From Bacillota bacterium (GTDB lineage Bacteria; Bacillota; Clostridia; Peptostreptococcales; Anaerovoracaceae), in assembly GCA_016302545.1 (NCBI GenBank), contig JAEDNK010000018.1, positions 1 through 18,375 on the forward strand: 18,375 nt of DNA. The letters are read 5' to 3'. The notes under the pieces are model-generated. The model saw only the letters and a program-made list of their open reading frames with translations, did no database searches and was not told the DNA's origin. How positions within the stretch are numbered: the stretch's first letter is position 1; each line of letters opens with the position of its first letter. The position numbers and the translations under genes are program-made. Below, piece after piece: positions 7,040 to 13,422 of this stretch.

Positions 7040-7321
7040 ATGGCGCAAGTATTAGTTTACGCTATATATATGTTTGCTGAGATAATCAGCTCGGCAATGA
7101 TAATCAGAGCGCTGCTCAGTTGGTTTGTAAGGGACCCGTACAGCCCTTTGGCAAAAATATACGGTGTGCTTATCAGGTTTACAGAGCCTTTCGTAGCACC
7201 CTGCCGCAAGCTGCTCAGCAGATTTAACACGGGGATGATTGATTTTTCCCTGTTCTTGGCACTGATACTGCTGCAGGCAGTTACAAACTTGCTTGTCAAA
7301 CTTATTTTGGTGATTTTTTAA
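7040..7321 (+). CDS. yggT: YggT family membrane protein
   Basis: This 93-aa protein (YlmG in Bacillus) has two hydrophobic segments, about residues 4-29 and 68-92, joined by a basic loop. The central motif SWFVRDPYSPLAKIYG...LIRFTEPFVAPCRKLL is the family signature. Relatives act in envelope or chloroplast nucleoid organisation, but the molecular role is unsettled. AGGAGG at the end of sepF lies 5 nt before the ATG. ylmH, the RNA-binding gene usually found between yggT and divIVA, is absent: only 26 nt separate this gene from divIVA. Confidence 0.95.
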   Translation: MAQVLVYAIYMFAEIISSAMIIRALLSWFVRDPYSPLAKIYGVLIRFTEPFVAPCRKLLSRFNTGMIDFSLFLALILLQAVTNLLVKLILVIF

Positions 7322-7347
7322 CGGAGTAATGTTGGAGGAATAAGAGG

Positions 7348-7929
7348 ATGATTACACCGGCGGATATTGAAAACAAGGAATTTTCCAAAGCGAAAAAGGG
7401 CTATAATGAAGAGGAGGTTGATGAATTCCTCGATCTTGTAATACTGGATATGGAAAAGCTGATACGCGAAAACAGACAGCTTAAGGAAGAGCTTGGCAAG
7501 GTTCACGTTCAGGTGGATAAGCATATGTCTACGGAGACTTCGGTTTATGAAACTCTGGAGGCAGCAAAGTCCCTGATGAACGATATCGCGGCAAGTGCCG
7601 AAAGAAGAGCTGAGATACTGCTCAAAAATGCCGAGCTGGAGGCCGACCTGATAACAAGAGAGGCCAAGGAATCCATATCGAGATACACAGAAGAAGGCAG
7701 TCGCCTTAAGGATAGGGTTGAAACCCTGAGAAGCAGATATAGGAAGATGCTTGAAGCTGAGTTGGAAAGGCTTGATTTTGACGGCTCGGATTTTCTCGCT
7801 GATTTTGAAAAGGACTTTCTGCCGGCATCGATGACAGAAACAGACGGGACTGCCTATGCCGCAGAGCTTGAGACAGAGCCTGCAAAGCAGCCTGTAGATT
7901 TAACTAAGACTATGGTAAATATCAGATGA
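7348..7929 (+). CDS. divIVA: DivIVA-domain cell division protein
   Basis: DivIVA binds negatively curved membrane at poles and septa and recruits division or wall enzymes. In this 193-aa protein the N-terminal lipid-binding domain is clear: TPADIENKEFSKAKKGYNEEEVDEFLD. A coiled coil follows at about residues 30-55 and a second, charged one at about 80-145. The C-terminal tail is acidic and ends DLTKTMVNIR. GGAGG and AGAGG lie before the ATG. The last four bases overlap lspA (ATGA), indicating coupled translation. Confidence 0.95.
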   Translation: MITPADIENKEFSKAKKGYNEEEVDEFLDLVILDMEKLIRENRQLKEELGKVHVQVDKHMSTETSVYETLEAAKSLMNDIAASAERRAEILLKNAELEADLITREAKESISRYTEEGSRLKDRVETLRSRYRKMLEAELERLDFDGSDFLADFEKDFLPASMTETDGTAYAAELETEPAKQPVDLTKTMVNIR

Positions 7930-8390
7930 AGAAGTTAAGGTATTTTGTTATTTTGGGAGTACTGCTGGCGGACCATCTTGTTAAGCTGCTGGTCAGAGGC
8001 ACGATGTACTGCGGGCAGACGATTACTGTAATAGACGGGGTTTTTAACATTACTTATGTGCAGAACAGGGGGGCGGCCTTTAGCCTCTTTTCGGGAAGAG
8101 GTCCCATGATAATGGTGATTACCTTTATAGCGTTGTGCATTGCCGTCTGGTATATGGAAAGACATAAGGAGGAGCACTGGACTCTGCTGCTTGCGCTGGA
8201 GCTGATTATTTCCGGAGGAGCAGGCAATCTTATAGACAGAGCGCTCATGGGTTTTGTGACAGATATGTTCGATATGCACTTTTGGCCGGTGTTTAACATA
8301 GCTGATATTGCCATCTGTTTAGGATGCGGATTTTTGGTTTTATATATGTTTGTCTTTGATAAGTCGTCTGAAACCGGAGAGCAGGTATGA
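7926..8390 (+). CDS. lspA: Lipoprotein signal peptidase LspA
   Basis: LspA cleaves signal peptides of diacylglyceryl-modified prolipoproteins in the membrane. It is 154 aa with four hydrophobic segments. Family motifs are VQNRGAAFSLF at about 45-55, GGAGNLIDR at 97-105 followed by VTDMFD, and FNIADIAICLG. The catalytic aspartates should be D113 and D127. The loop between them is shorter than in E. coli LspA (14 against 18 residues). The first-helix motif reads DHLVK where DQxxK is usual, a small substitution. It overlaps divIVA and the following pseudouridine synthase by 4 nt each. Confidence 0.97.
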   Translation: MKKLRYFVILGVLLADHLVKLLVRGTMYCGQTITVIDGVFNITYVQNRGAAFSLFSGRGPMIMVITFIALCIAVWYMERHKEEHWTLLLALELIISGGAGNLIDRALMGFVTDMFDMHFWPVFNIADIAICLGCGFLVLYMFVFDKSSETGEQV

Positions 8391-9316
8391 AGCAGCAGGA
8401 AAAATATACATTTATAATAGACAAAGAAACTCAAAGCACTAGAATTGACTCGGTGCTTTCTTTGCTTTTAGCGGAAACCTCCAGAAGCTTTATACAGAAG
8501 CTTATTGAAAGCGGGAGCATGACTGTAAACGGACAGACATGCACCTCTAAAAAATACAAGGTTTCAGAAGGCGATATGGTGGAAATTACCCTTCCAGAGC
8601 CGGAGGAACTGATCGTCGAAGCGGAAAATATCCCAATAGATATTGTCTATGAGGATGATGATGTCCTGGTCGTAAATAAACCGAGAGGAATGGTGGTTCA
8701 TCCTGCGGTAGGCAATTATACGGGGACTTTGGTAAATGCGGTGATGTATCACTGTAAGGACAGGCTCTCCTCCATTAACGGTGTAATCAGGCCGGGAATA
8801 GTTCACAGGATAGACAAGGATACGAGCGGATTGCTGATGATTGCAAAGAACAACAAAGCTCATGAATCCCTCTCCCGTCAGTTAGCGGAACATACCATCA
8901 CGCGAAAATACACGGCGCTGGTTTACAACAATTTCAACGAGGATGAGGGAACCGTAGACGCACCGCTGGGGCGTGACCCTAAAAACAGGCTCAGGCAGGC
9001 TGTGGTCTATGAAAACTCCAAAGCTGCTGTTACACATTGGCGCGTTCTTGAACGGTTCGGGAAATATACCTTGATAGAAGCACAGCTGGAAACGGGGCGG
9101 ACACATCAGATAAGAGTACACATGGCATATATAAATCATCCTCTGGTGGGAGACATGTTGTACGGACCCAAAAAGCAGACTTTATTTCAGGATGGCCAGC
9201 TGCTCCACGCAGGGGTTCTGGGTTTCAGACATCCGTCTACCGGAGAATACATGGAGTTTTTCAGACCCGTGCCTGAGGAGTTCAGCCAGGTTCTGGAAAA
9301 GCTCAGAAAGCATTAG
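8387..9316 (+). CDS. RluD-family 23S rRNA/tRNA pseudouridine synthase
   Basis: The 309-aa protein isomerises uridine to pseudouridine in structured RNA. Bacillus has the counterpart YlyB in the same place after lspA. Residues about 18-70 form an S4 RNA-binding domain (RIDSVLSLLLAETSRSFIQK). The catalytic domain carries VVNKPRGMVVHPA and HRIDKDTSGLLMIAK with catalytic D143, then GRTHQIRVHMAYINHPLVGD. The exact target uridines cannot be read from sequence. The ATG overlaps the lspA stop (ATGA). It ends the division and envelope block and is followed by a strong hairpin. Confidence 0.95.
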   Translation: MKQQEKYTFIIDKETQSTRIDSVLSLLLAETSRSFIQKLIESGSMTVNGQTCTSKKYKVSEGDMVEITLPEPEELIVEAENIPIDIVYEDDDVLVVNKPRGMVVHPAVGNYTGTLVNAVMYHCKDRLSSINGVIRPGIVHRIDKDTSGLLMIAKNNKAHESLSRQLAEHTITRKYTALVYNNFNEDEGTVDAPLGRDPKNRLRQAVVYENSKAAVTHWRVLERFGKYTLIEAQLETGRTHQIRVHMAYINHPLVGDMLYGPKKQTLFQDGQLLHAGVLGFRHPSTGEYMEFFRPVPEEFSQVLEKLRKH

Positions 9317-9342
9317 AAGCACGAGGAAAGAGTATCAAGAAA

Positions 9343-9380
9343 CCGTGAAAAGCGAAAGGGGAGGTGACCCTCCCCCACGG
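9343..9380 (-). terminator. Convergent, probably bidirectional terminator
   Basis: GGGGAGG (9358-9364) pairs with CCTCCCC (9369-9375) around a 4-nt loop, and CCGTG (9343-9347) with CACGG (9376-9380) gives an outer stem. On the minus strand the inner stem is followed by TTTCGCTTTT, a good end for the Gin-like gene. On the plus strand a T-rich stretch (GTTTTAATTTTG) begins about 14 nt after the stem, so termination of the rluD-family gene there is plausible but less canonical. Confidence 0.65.
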
Positions 9381-9430
9381 CTATGGACTGCGTTTTAATT
9401 TTGTTGTTTAGGGAAAGTGTTTGATTCGAT

Positions 9431-9559
9431 CTATTCGCCAGTTGTATTCCTAGCCGGTGACTTGATAAAATCAATGCAGTCTTCGCAAACATAGCCTCCT
9501 TTAAACACAATGTTGTTAAAAATGTTCCCGCAAAGGGAGCAACGATGAATTCGTTTCAT
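9431..9559 (-). CDS. Gin-like zinc micro-protein (anti-sigma-G candidate)
   Basis: This short gene encodes 42 aa. Read on the minus strand, AAGGAGG (9574-9568) lies 8 nt before the ATG at 9559, a near-perfect ribosome binding site. The peptide has two CxxC pairs, CSLC at residues 7-10 and CEDC at 25-28, separated by 14 residues with GGYVCEDC in the second half. This resembles Gin/CsfB, the small zinc protein that inhibits sigma-G (and sigma-E) during sporulation in Bacillus. B. subtilis Gin is longer (about 64 aa), so this would be a short form. A general small zinc-finger protein is the alternative. A candidate sigma-F promoter at 9589-9617 supports the sporulation reading. Confidence 0.7.
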   Translation of the reverse strand: MKRIHRCSLCGNIFNNIVFKGGYVCEDCIDFIKSPARNTTGE

Positions 9560-9588
9560 GATGTGTTCCTCCTTGTTTTTGATTTTTC

Positions 9589-9617
9589 AGTCTACCCCTA
9601 AGAATGTAATATTATGA
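9589..9617 (-). promoter_or_regulatory. Candidate sigma-F promoter of the Gin-like gene
   Basis: On the minus strand GGGTAGACT (9597-9589) fits the sigma-F -10 pattern GGnnAnAnT. With a 15-nt spacer, TCATA (9617-9613) matches four of five bases of the -35 GYATA. The start would be near 9582, leaving about 22 nt to the ATG with the ribosome binding site inside. In B. subtilis csfB is itself a sigma-F gene. Confidence 0.45.
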
Positions 9618-9678
9618 TAACATAAAAAAATAAAAATGAAAGAAAAAAATGTATTAATGTGCATATTTTAGTCGAAAC

Positions 9679-9708
9679 TTGTAATATTTTGGACGTTTTT
9701 TGTATTTT
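9679..9708 (+). promoter_or_regulatory. Weak candidate promoter for the hydrolase-moaC operon
   Basis: TTGTAA (9679-9684), 18-nt spacer, TATTTT (9703-9708). The whole 9600-9730 stretch is AT-rich, so chance matches are likely. It is listed because a promoter is required between the divergent Gin-like gene and the hydrolase, and no better match was seen. Confidence 0.3.
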
Positions 9709-9741
9709 TCCATTTTTGCATGGTACATGAAAGGAGAAAAA

Positions 9742-10593
9742 ATGTATAAGAATTTTGCGCTCGAAGGAAGAAATTTTAAAATTCAGGGCTACAATTATGC
9801 CTGTGAAAATCCTAATCATGTGGTGGTACTCATTCACGGAATAGGTGAACATGCAGGAAGATTTGCAAGAGTTGCCGATTACTTCAACAAAGAAGGTATT
9901 GCGGTAGTATCCATGGATCTGAGAGGTCACGGAGGCACCGAAGGCAAACGGGGACACTGCGCGCCAAGGGCAGAAGTGCTGAAGGACATCGACGCTCTCA
10001 TCGAATATGCTCAGAATCTTTATCCCGGCGTACCTCTTGTAATGTACGGTCACAGTATGGGAGGAAATATAACTCTTGACTACCGAGCAAGAGGCGGACA
10101 TAATGATGTACCGTGCGGCTACATAATTTCCGCACCGTGGATAAGGCTGGTGAAGCCTGTTACGGGGGCTCTCTATCAGACGGTAAGGCTTCTGTCGAAG
10201 ATTATGCCGCAGTTTGCCATCAGCCAGGCTTTCCCTGAGGAGCAGCTTGGAAACGTGGAATACGTAAGGCCGTATAAAGCTGACCCGATGGTACATCCTA
10301 AGGTATCCATGCTCTGCGCCTATGAAGGCTTCACCGTGGGAACCTCTCTGGAGAAGGGAATAAATGAGGATAACGGAAGAGCAAAGAACACCCCTTGCCT
10401 TCTCATGCACGGCACCGATGACAAAATCTGTGACATTGAGGGAAGCCGCTGCTTCGCCAAGCTGCAGAACCCTGAATACTTTACCATGATTGAATGGCCG
10501 GGCTATTACCACGAAATACATAACGGAGGACCTGACGGACAGACGGGAGAGGAAGTTATCAAAAAAGCCATTGAATTCATAAAGGGCTTATAG
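9742..10593 (+). CDS. Alpha/beta hydrolase, monoacylglycerol lipase type
   Basis: This 283-aa serine hydrolase of the PldB/monoglyceride lipase group (COG2267-like) probably cleaves a lipid or other ester. No signal peptide is visible, so it is likely cytoplasmic. The oxyanion segment is LIHGIGEHAGRF at about 30-41. RGHGGTEGKRGH at 61-72 is typical of the group. The nucleophile is S105 in GHSMGG, the acid D227 in HGTDDKI, and the histidine H257 in GYYHEIHN. The ATG at 9742 has AAGGAG 5 nt upstream. An ATG at 9700 in frame lacks a site. It leads the run of Moco genes (21 nt to moaC), but no biochemical link to the cofactor is evident. Confidence 0.92.
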   Translation: MYKNFALEGRNFKIQGYNYACENPNHVVVLIHGIGEHAGRFARVADYFNKEGIAVVSMDLRGHGGTEGKRGHCAPRAEVLKDIDALIEYAQNLYPGVPLVMYGHSMGGNITLDYRARGGHNDVPCGYIISAPWIRLVKPVTGALYQTVRLLSKIMPQFAISQAFPEEQLGNVEYVRPYKADPMVHPKVSMLCAYEGFTVGTSLEKGINEDNGRAKNTPCLLMHGTDDKICDIEGSRCFAKLQNPEYFTMIEWPGYYHEIHNGGPDGQTGEEVIKKAIEFIKGL

Positions 10594-10614
10594 ATGCAGG
10601 CGGGGGAGAGTAGC

Positions 10615-11091
10615 ATGGATTTTACACATTTTGATGAAAAGGGAAACGCCCGCATGGTAGATGTGACCGGCAAGGCGGATACGGTAAGGATGGCGGCTGC
10701 ATCAGGAAAGATAAAGGTTTCTCCGGCTGTATATATGGCTGTTAAGGAGGGCAGAGCCGCTAAGGGCGACGTGCTGACCGTGGCAACAGCTGCAGGGATT
10801 GCGGGAGCAAAAAAAACCTGGGAGCTGATCCCAATGTGCCATATAGTGCCTCTGACGGGCTGCACCATAGAGTGGGAGCTTAAAGAAGAAGCCTGCGAGA
10901 TAAAATGTCTTTGCAGGGCAAGATGTACGGGAAAGACAGGGGTTGAAATGGAGGCACTGACAGGTGTTTCGGCTGCTCTTCTCACCGTCTACGATATGTG
11001 CAAGGCCATAGATAAAAACATGGAAATAGGAGAGATCCGCCTGCTGGAAAAGGACGGAGGCAGAAGCGGTCATTTCCAAAGAGAGGTCTGA
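10615..11091 (+). CDS. moaC: Cyclic pyranopterin monophosphate synthase MoaC
   Basis: MoaC converts the MoaA product, 3',8-cyclo-7,8-dihydro-GTP, to cyclic pyranopterin monophosphate, the first stable molybdenum cofactor intermediate. It is 158 aa, close to the usual 160. Motifs: MVDVTGK near the start, AAKGDVLTVATAAGIAGAKK with K50, LIPMCHIVPL at 71-80, and MEALTGVSAALLTVYDMCKA with D127 and K130, matching the catalytic Asp and Lys of E. coli MoaC. GGGGGAG lies before the ATG at 10615. An ATG seven codons upstream in frame has no site. Its partner moaA lies about 6 kb away in another transcription unit. Confidence 0.97.
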   Translation: MDFTHFDEKGNARMVDVTGKADTVRMAAASGKIKVSPAVYMAVKEGRAAKGDVLTVATAAGIAGAKKTWELIPMCHIVPLTGCTIEWELKEEACEIKCLCRARCTGKTGVEMEALTGVSAALLTVYDMCKAIDKNMEIGEIRLLEKDGGRSGHFQREV

Positions 11092-11093
11092 AG

Positions 11094-11591
11094 ATGAAAT
11101 ATACGGTTGGAATTATAACCTTGAGTGACAAGGGCGCCGCAGGAAAGCGGGAGGATAAAAGCGGACCTGCCATAAGAGAGATGCTTGAGAACGACGGCCA
11201 CTTCGAGATAAAAGAGCAACAGCTGCTGTCTGACGATAGGGCGGCACTTGAGGAAGCGCTTGTGCGTCTGTGCGACAAGTCGCAGCTCAATCTCATACTG
11301 ACAACAGGGGGCACGGGGCTTTCCCCTCGTGACAATGCACCGGAGGCAACTCTGGCTGTTGCAGACAGACTGGTTCCGGGCATTGCAGAATATATGAGAG
11401 CAAAATCCTTTGAAATCACCCCTAAGGCAATGCTTTCCAGGGGAGTAGCTGCCATGCGCGGGCATTCACTGATAATAAATCTTCCCGGCAGTCCTAAGGC
11501 GGTAAGAGAGAACCTTGGCTTTATACTGCCGACGCTGGGGCACGGGCTTGATATAATGCTGGGTCTTGATGGAGAGTGCGGTTCAGATTGA
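11094..11591 (+). CDS. mogA: Molybdopterin adenylyltransferase (MogA/MoaB family)
   Basis: This 165-aa protein adenylylates molybdopterin before molybdenum insertion. Motifs: GIITLSDKGAAGKREDKSGP near the start; the MPT-binding core LTTGGTGLSPRDNAPEAT at about 69-86; and NLPGSPKAVREN at 129-140. Sequence alone does not separate MogA from MoaB-type members, so the symbol names the function rather than orthology. GAGG inside the end of moaC serves the ATG, which begins 2 nt after the moaC stop. The pair is surely co-transcribed. Confidence 0.93.
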   Translation: MKYTVGIITLSDKGAAGKREDKSGPAIREMLENDGHFEIKEQQLLSDDRAALEEALVRLCDKSQLNLILTTGGTGLSPRDNAPEATLAVADRLVPGIAEYMRAKSFEITPKAMLSRGVAAMRGHSLIINLPGSPKAVRENLGFILPTLGHGLDIMLGLDGECGSD

Positions 11592-11622
11592 GAAATGTAT
11601 ACAGACAGACGGAGACAGACAG

Positions 11623-12300
11623 ATGGAGCTGAAAAAACGATATAGTAGAAACAGAATCTTTTCCGGGGAACAACAGGATGAACTAGGTGGAAAAAGAGCT
11701 GCTGTAATAGGCTGCGGCGGACTGGGCGGCTATGCTGTAGAAATGCTTGCAAGAGCCGGAGTTGGTCATATAAGAGTGTGTGACAGAGATGTTTTTGATG
11801 AAACAAATCTGAACAGGCAGCTTCTTTGTACTGAAGCCATGTTGGGGAAAGGAAAGGCTGAGACTGCGGCTGAAAGAATAAAGGCGGTCAACTCCGCGAT
11901 AGAGGCGGAGGCTCTCTGCTGCAATCTGGACGAAGAAAGTGCAGATGAAATACTCTCAGGCTGTGATGTGGTTATAGATGCTCTTGACAATGTGCGGGAT
12001 AAGCTGCTGCTTCAGAAAAAATGCAGGGAGAAGGAAATACCTATGATTCACGGTGCTGTCGGAGGTTGGTTTGGTCAGGTAACCACAATTTTCCCGGGAA
12101 ATGATACGCTCAGCCTTATATATTCCCATGACGCTGAGGTCTCACAGGAGCTTGGCAATCCTTCATTTTCTCCGGCTATGGTTGCGGCTGTTCAGGTCAG
12201 TGAGGCAATTAAGGTGATGCTGGGAAGCGACGATATGCTCATGCGTAAAATGCTTTTTATAGACCTTATGACCAATGATTTTCAGATTGTGGAGGTATAG
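11623..12300 (+). CDS. ThiF/MoeB/HesA family E1-like adenylyltransferase
   Basis: This enzyme type adenylylates the C-terminal glycine of a ubiquitin-like sulfur carrier (MoaD or ThiS). At 225 aa the nucleotide-binding loop is GCGGLGG at residues 30-36, followed by the conserved DETNLNRQ segment at 59-66 and DALDNVRDK at 119-127. The paired CxxC zinc site of classical MoeB is absent, and no carrier gene is in the window. The context, after moaC and mogA, favours a MoeB-like role, but HesA- or TcdA-like function cannot be excluded. ATG 11623 has GGAG 8 nt upstream. Starts at 11566/11569 would overlap mogA and lack a site. An exact 8-nt repeat ACAGACAG flanks the ribosome binding site. Confidence 0.9.
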   Translation: MELKKRYSRNRIFSGEQQDELGGKRAAVIGCGGLGGYAVEMLARAGVGHIRVCDRDVFDETNLNRQLLCTEAMLGKGKAETAAERIKAVNSAIEAEALCCNLDEESADEILSGCDVVIDALDNVRDKLLLQKKCREKEIPMIHGAVGGWFGQVTTIFPGNDTLSLIYSHDAEVSQELGNPSFSPAMVAAVQVSEAIKVMLGSDDMLMRKMLFIDLMTNDFQIVEV

Positions 12301-12302
12301 CA

Positions 12303-12581
12303 GTGGCAGCAGGTTTTGAAATTTCATTTATAGACACAGAGACTGCCCGCTGGCTTGAGGATGCTCCTGATGACGGGCTGTGTGTAAAAAGATTCCGGGC
12401 AGATTTCATTGTAGATAATCTTCATTCTTTCGAAGATGGGGAGACGATTGTTATTGATGGAGAAAGCTATATAATTATAAAAAAGGGCAAAAGATGCTAT
12501 GGCGAATGCAATTTGCTTAAAAGAACGGGACGGCCATGTTCTCTGGCATCAGGCACTGCATTCGGAAAAAAGGAGGAATAG
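12303..12581 (+). CDS. Mini MOSC-like protein (C-terminal MOSC core only)
   Basis: This 92-aa protein starts at GTG 12303, with GGAGG 7 nt upstream in the end of the E1-like gene. It can be aligned by eye with the C-terminal half of the MOSC protein at 17918. RFRADFIVD here matches AFGENLVVG there. The segment GKRCYGEC then RTGRPC matches GKECHSGC then RTAGKC, giving a shared C-x3-C-x8/9-C pattern (C65, C69, C79 here). MOSC domains bind or carry cofactor sulfur through a conserved cysteine. The N-terminal MOSC half is missing, so it may be a shortened, specialised MOSC or act with a partner. It is neatly spaced in an operon, so it is not an obvious pseudogene. Confidence 0.75.
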   Translation: MAAGFEISFIDTETARWLEDAPDDGLCVKRFRADFIVDNLHSFEDGETIVIDGESYIIIKKGKRCYGECNLLKRTGRPCSLASGTAFGKKEE

Positions 12582-12583
12582 AA

Positions 12584-13420
12584 ATGAAAGGGACAGTACT
12601 GGTTGATAATATTAAAGGGTGCGGTTTGAACAGTGAATGGGGACTATGCGTATACATAGAGTATGAAGATAAAGTTGTACTTCTTGATACGGGAGGATCA
12701 AGTCTTTTTGTAAAAAATGCCGGGCAGTTGGGATTAGACCTGAAAAAAGTGGATTTCGGGGTTCTTTCCCACGCACATTTTGACCATGCAAACGGCATGG
12801 AAGCTTTCTTTTCGGCTAATGAAAAGGCTCCTTTTTATCTTCAGAAGGAAGCGAAGGAAAACTGTTATGAAAAGTTCTGGATTTTCAGTAAATACATAGG
12901 CATACCTCGTGGAATCCTTGAGAACGCCAAAGAGAGAATCAGGTTTGCAGAAGGCAAATATCAGGTGTGCAATGGTGTATGGCTCCTTTCTCATTCCACA
13001 GAAGGGCTTGAAGCTATTGGAAAAAGAAATAACATGTATCTGCGAAGTGATAAAAAAGGAGACGGCCGAAACAGTAAAAAATGGAGACCTGATGATTTTT
13101 CTCATGAGCAGAGTCTTGTGTTTGAAACCGTTGACGGTCTTGTGATATTCAACAGCTGTTCCCACGGAGGGGCAGACAATATTATCAATGAAGTCAAGGC
13201 GGCCTTTCCAGGTGAAAAGATAAAAGCAATCATCGGCGGCTTCCACCTCTATACAAGAAAAGCGGATGAAGTCAGGGAGCTGGCTCGCAGCATCAGGGCA
13301 ACGGGAATACAGCAGGTGTACACCGGACACTGCACGGGCGACAAGGCATTTGATGTCCTGAAAGAGGAGCTGGGTGACATGGTGCACCAGCTCAGCTGCG
13401 GACTTGTAATTGAATTGTAA
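12584..13420 (+). CDS. MBL-fold hydrolase of the COG1237 type
   Basis: This 278-aa metallo-beta-lactamase-fold protein has metal-binding motif HAHFDH at residues 63-68 after LLDTGGSS. It also has CSHGGADNI at 192-200, IIGGFHLY at 217-223 and TGHCTG at 247-252. This pattern marks the subgroup related to methanopterin-pathway enzymes annotated as dihydropterin aminobenzene phosphate synthase (COG1237-like). In bacteria without methanopterin the substrate is unknown. A pterin-type ligand would fit the neighbouring pterin-based Moco genes, but that is inference. AGGAGG lies 7 nt before the ATG and 3 nt separate it from the mini MOSC gene. An upstream in-frame ATG at 12536 lies inside that gene and lacks a site. 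Confidence 0.92.
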   Translation: MKGTVLVDNIKGCGLNSEWGLCVYIEYEDKVVLLDTGGSSLFVKNAGQLGLDLKKVDFGVLSHAHFDHANGMEAFFSANEKAPFYLQKEAKENCYEKFWIFSKYIGIPRGILENAKERIRFAEGKYQVCNGVWLLSHSTEGLEAIGKRNNMYLRSDKKGDGRNSKKWRPDDFSHEQSLVFETVDGLVIFNSCSHGGADNIINEVKAAFPGEKIKAIIGGFHLYTRKADEVRELARSIRATGIQQVYTGHCTGDKAFDVLKEELGDMVHQLSCGLVIEL

Positions 13421-13422
13421 CG

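Noticed and set aside
11566..11622. Longer start for the E1-like protein
   Set aside because: It would overlap the end of mogA, lacks a ribosome binding site and adds residues not typical of the family. ATG 11623 has GGAG at 8 nt.
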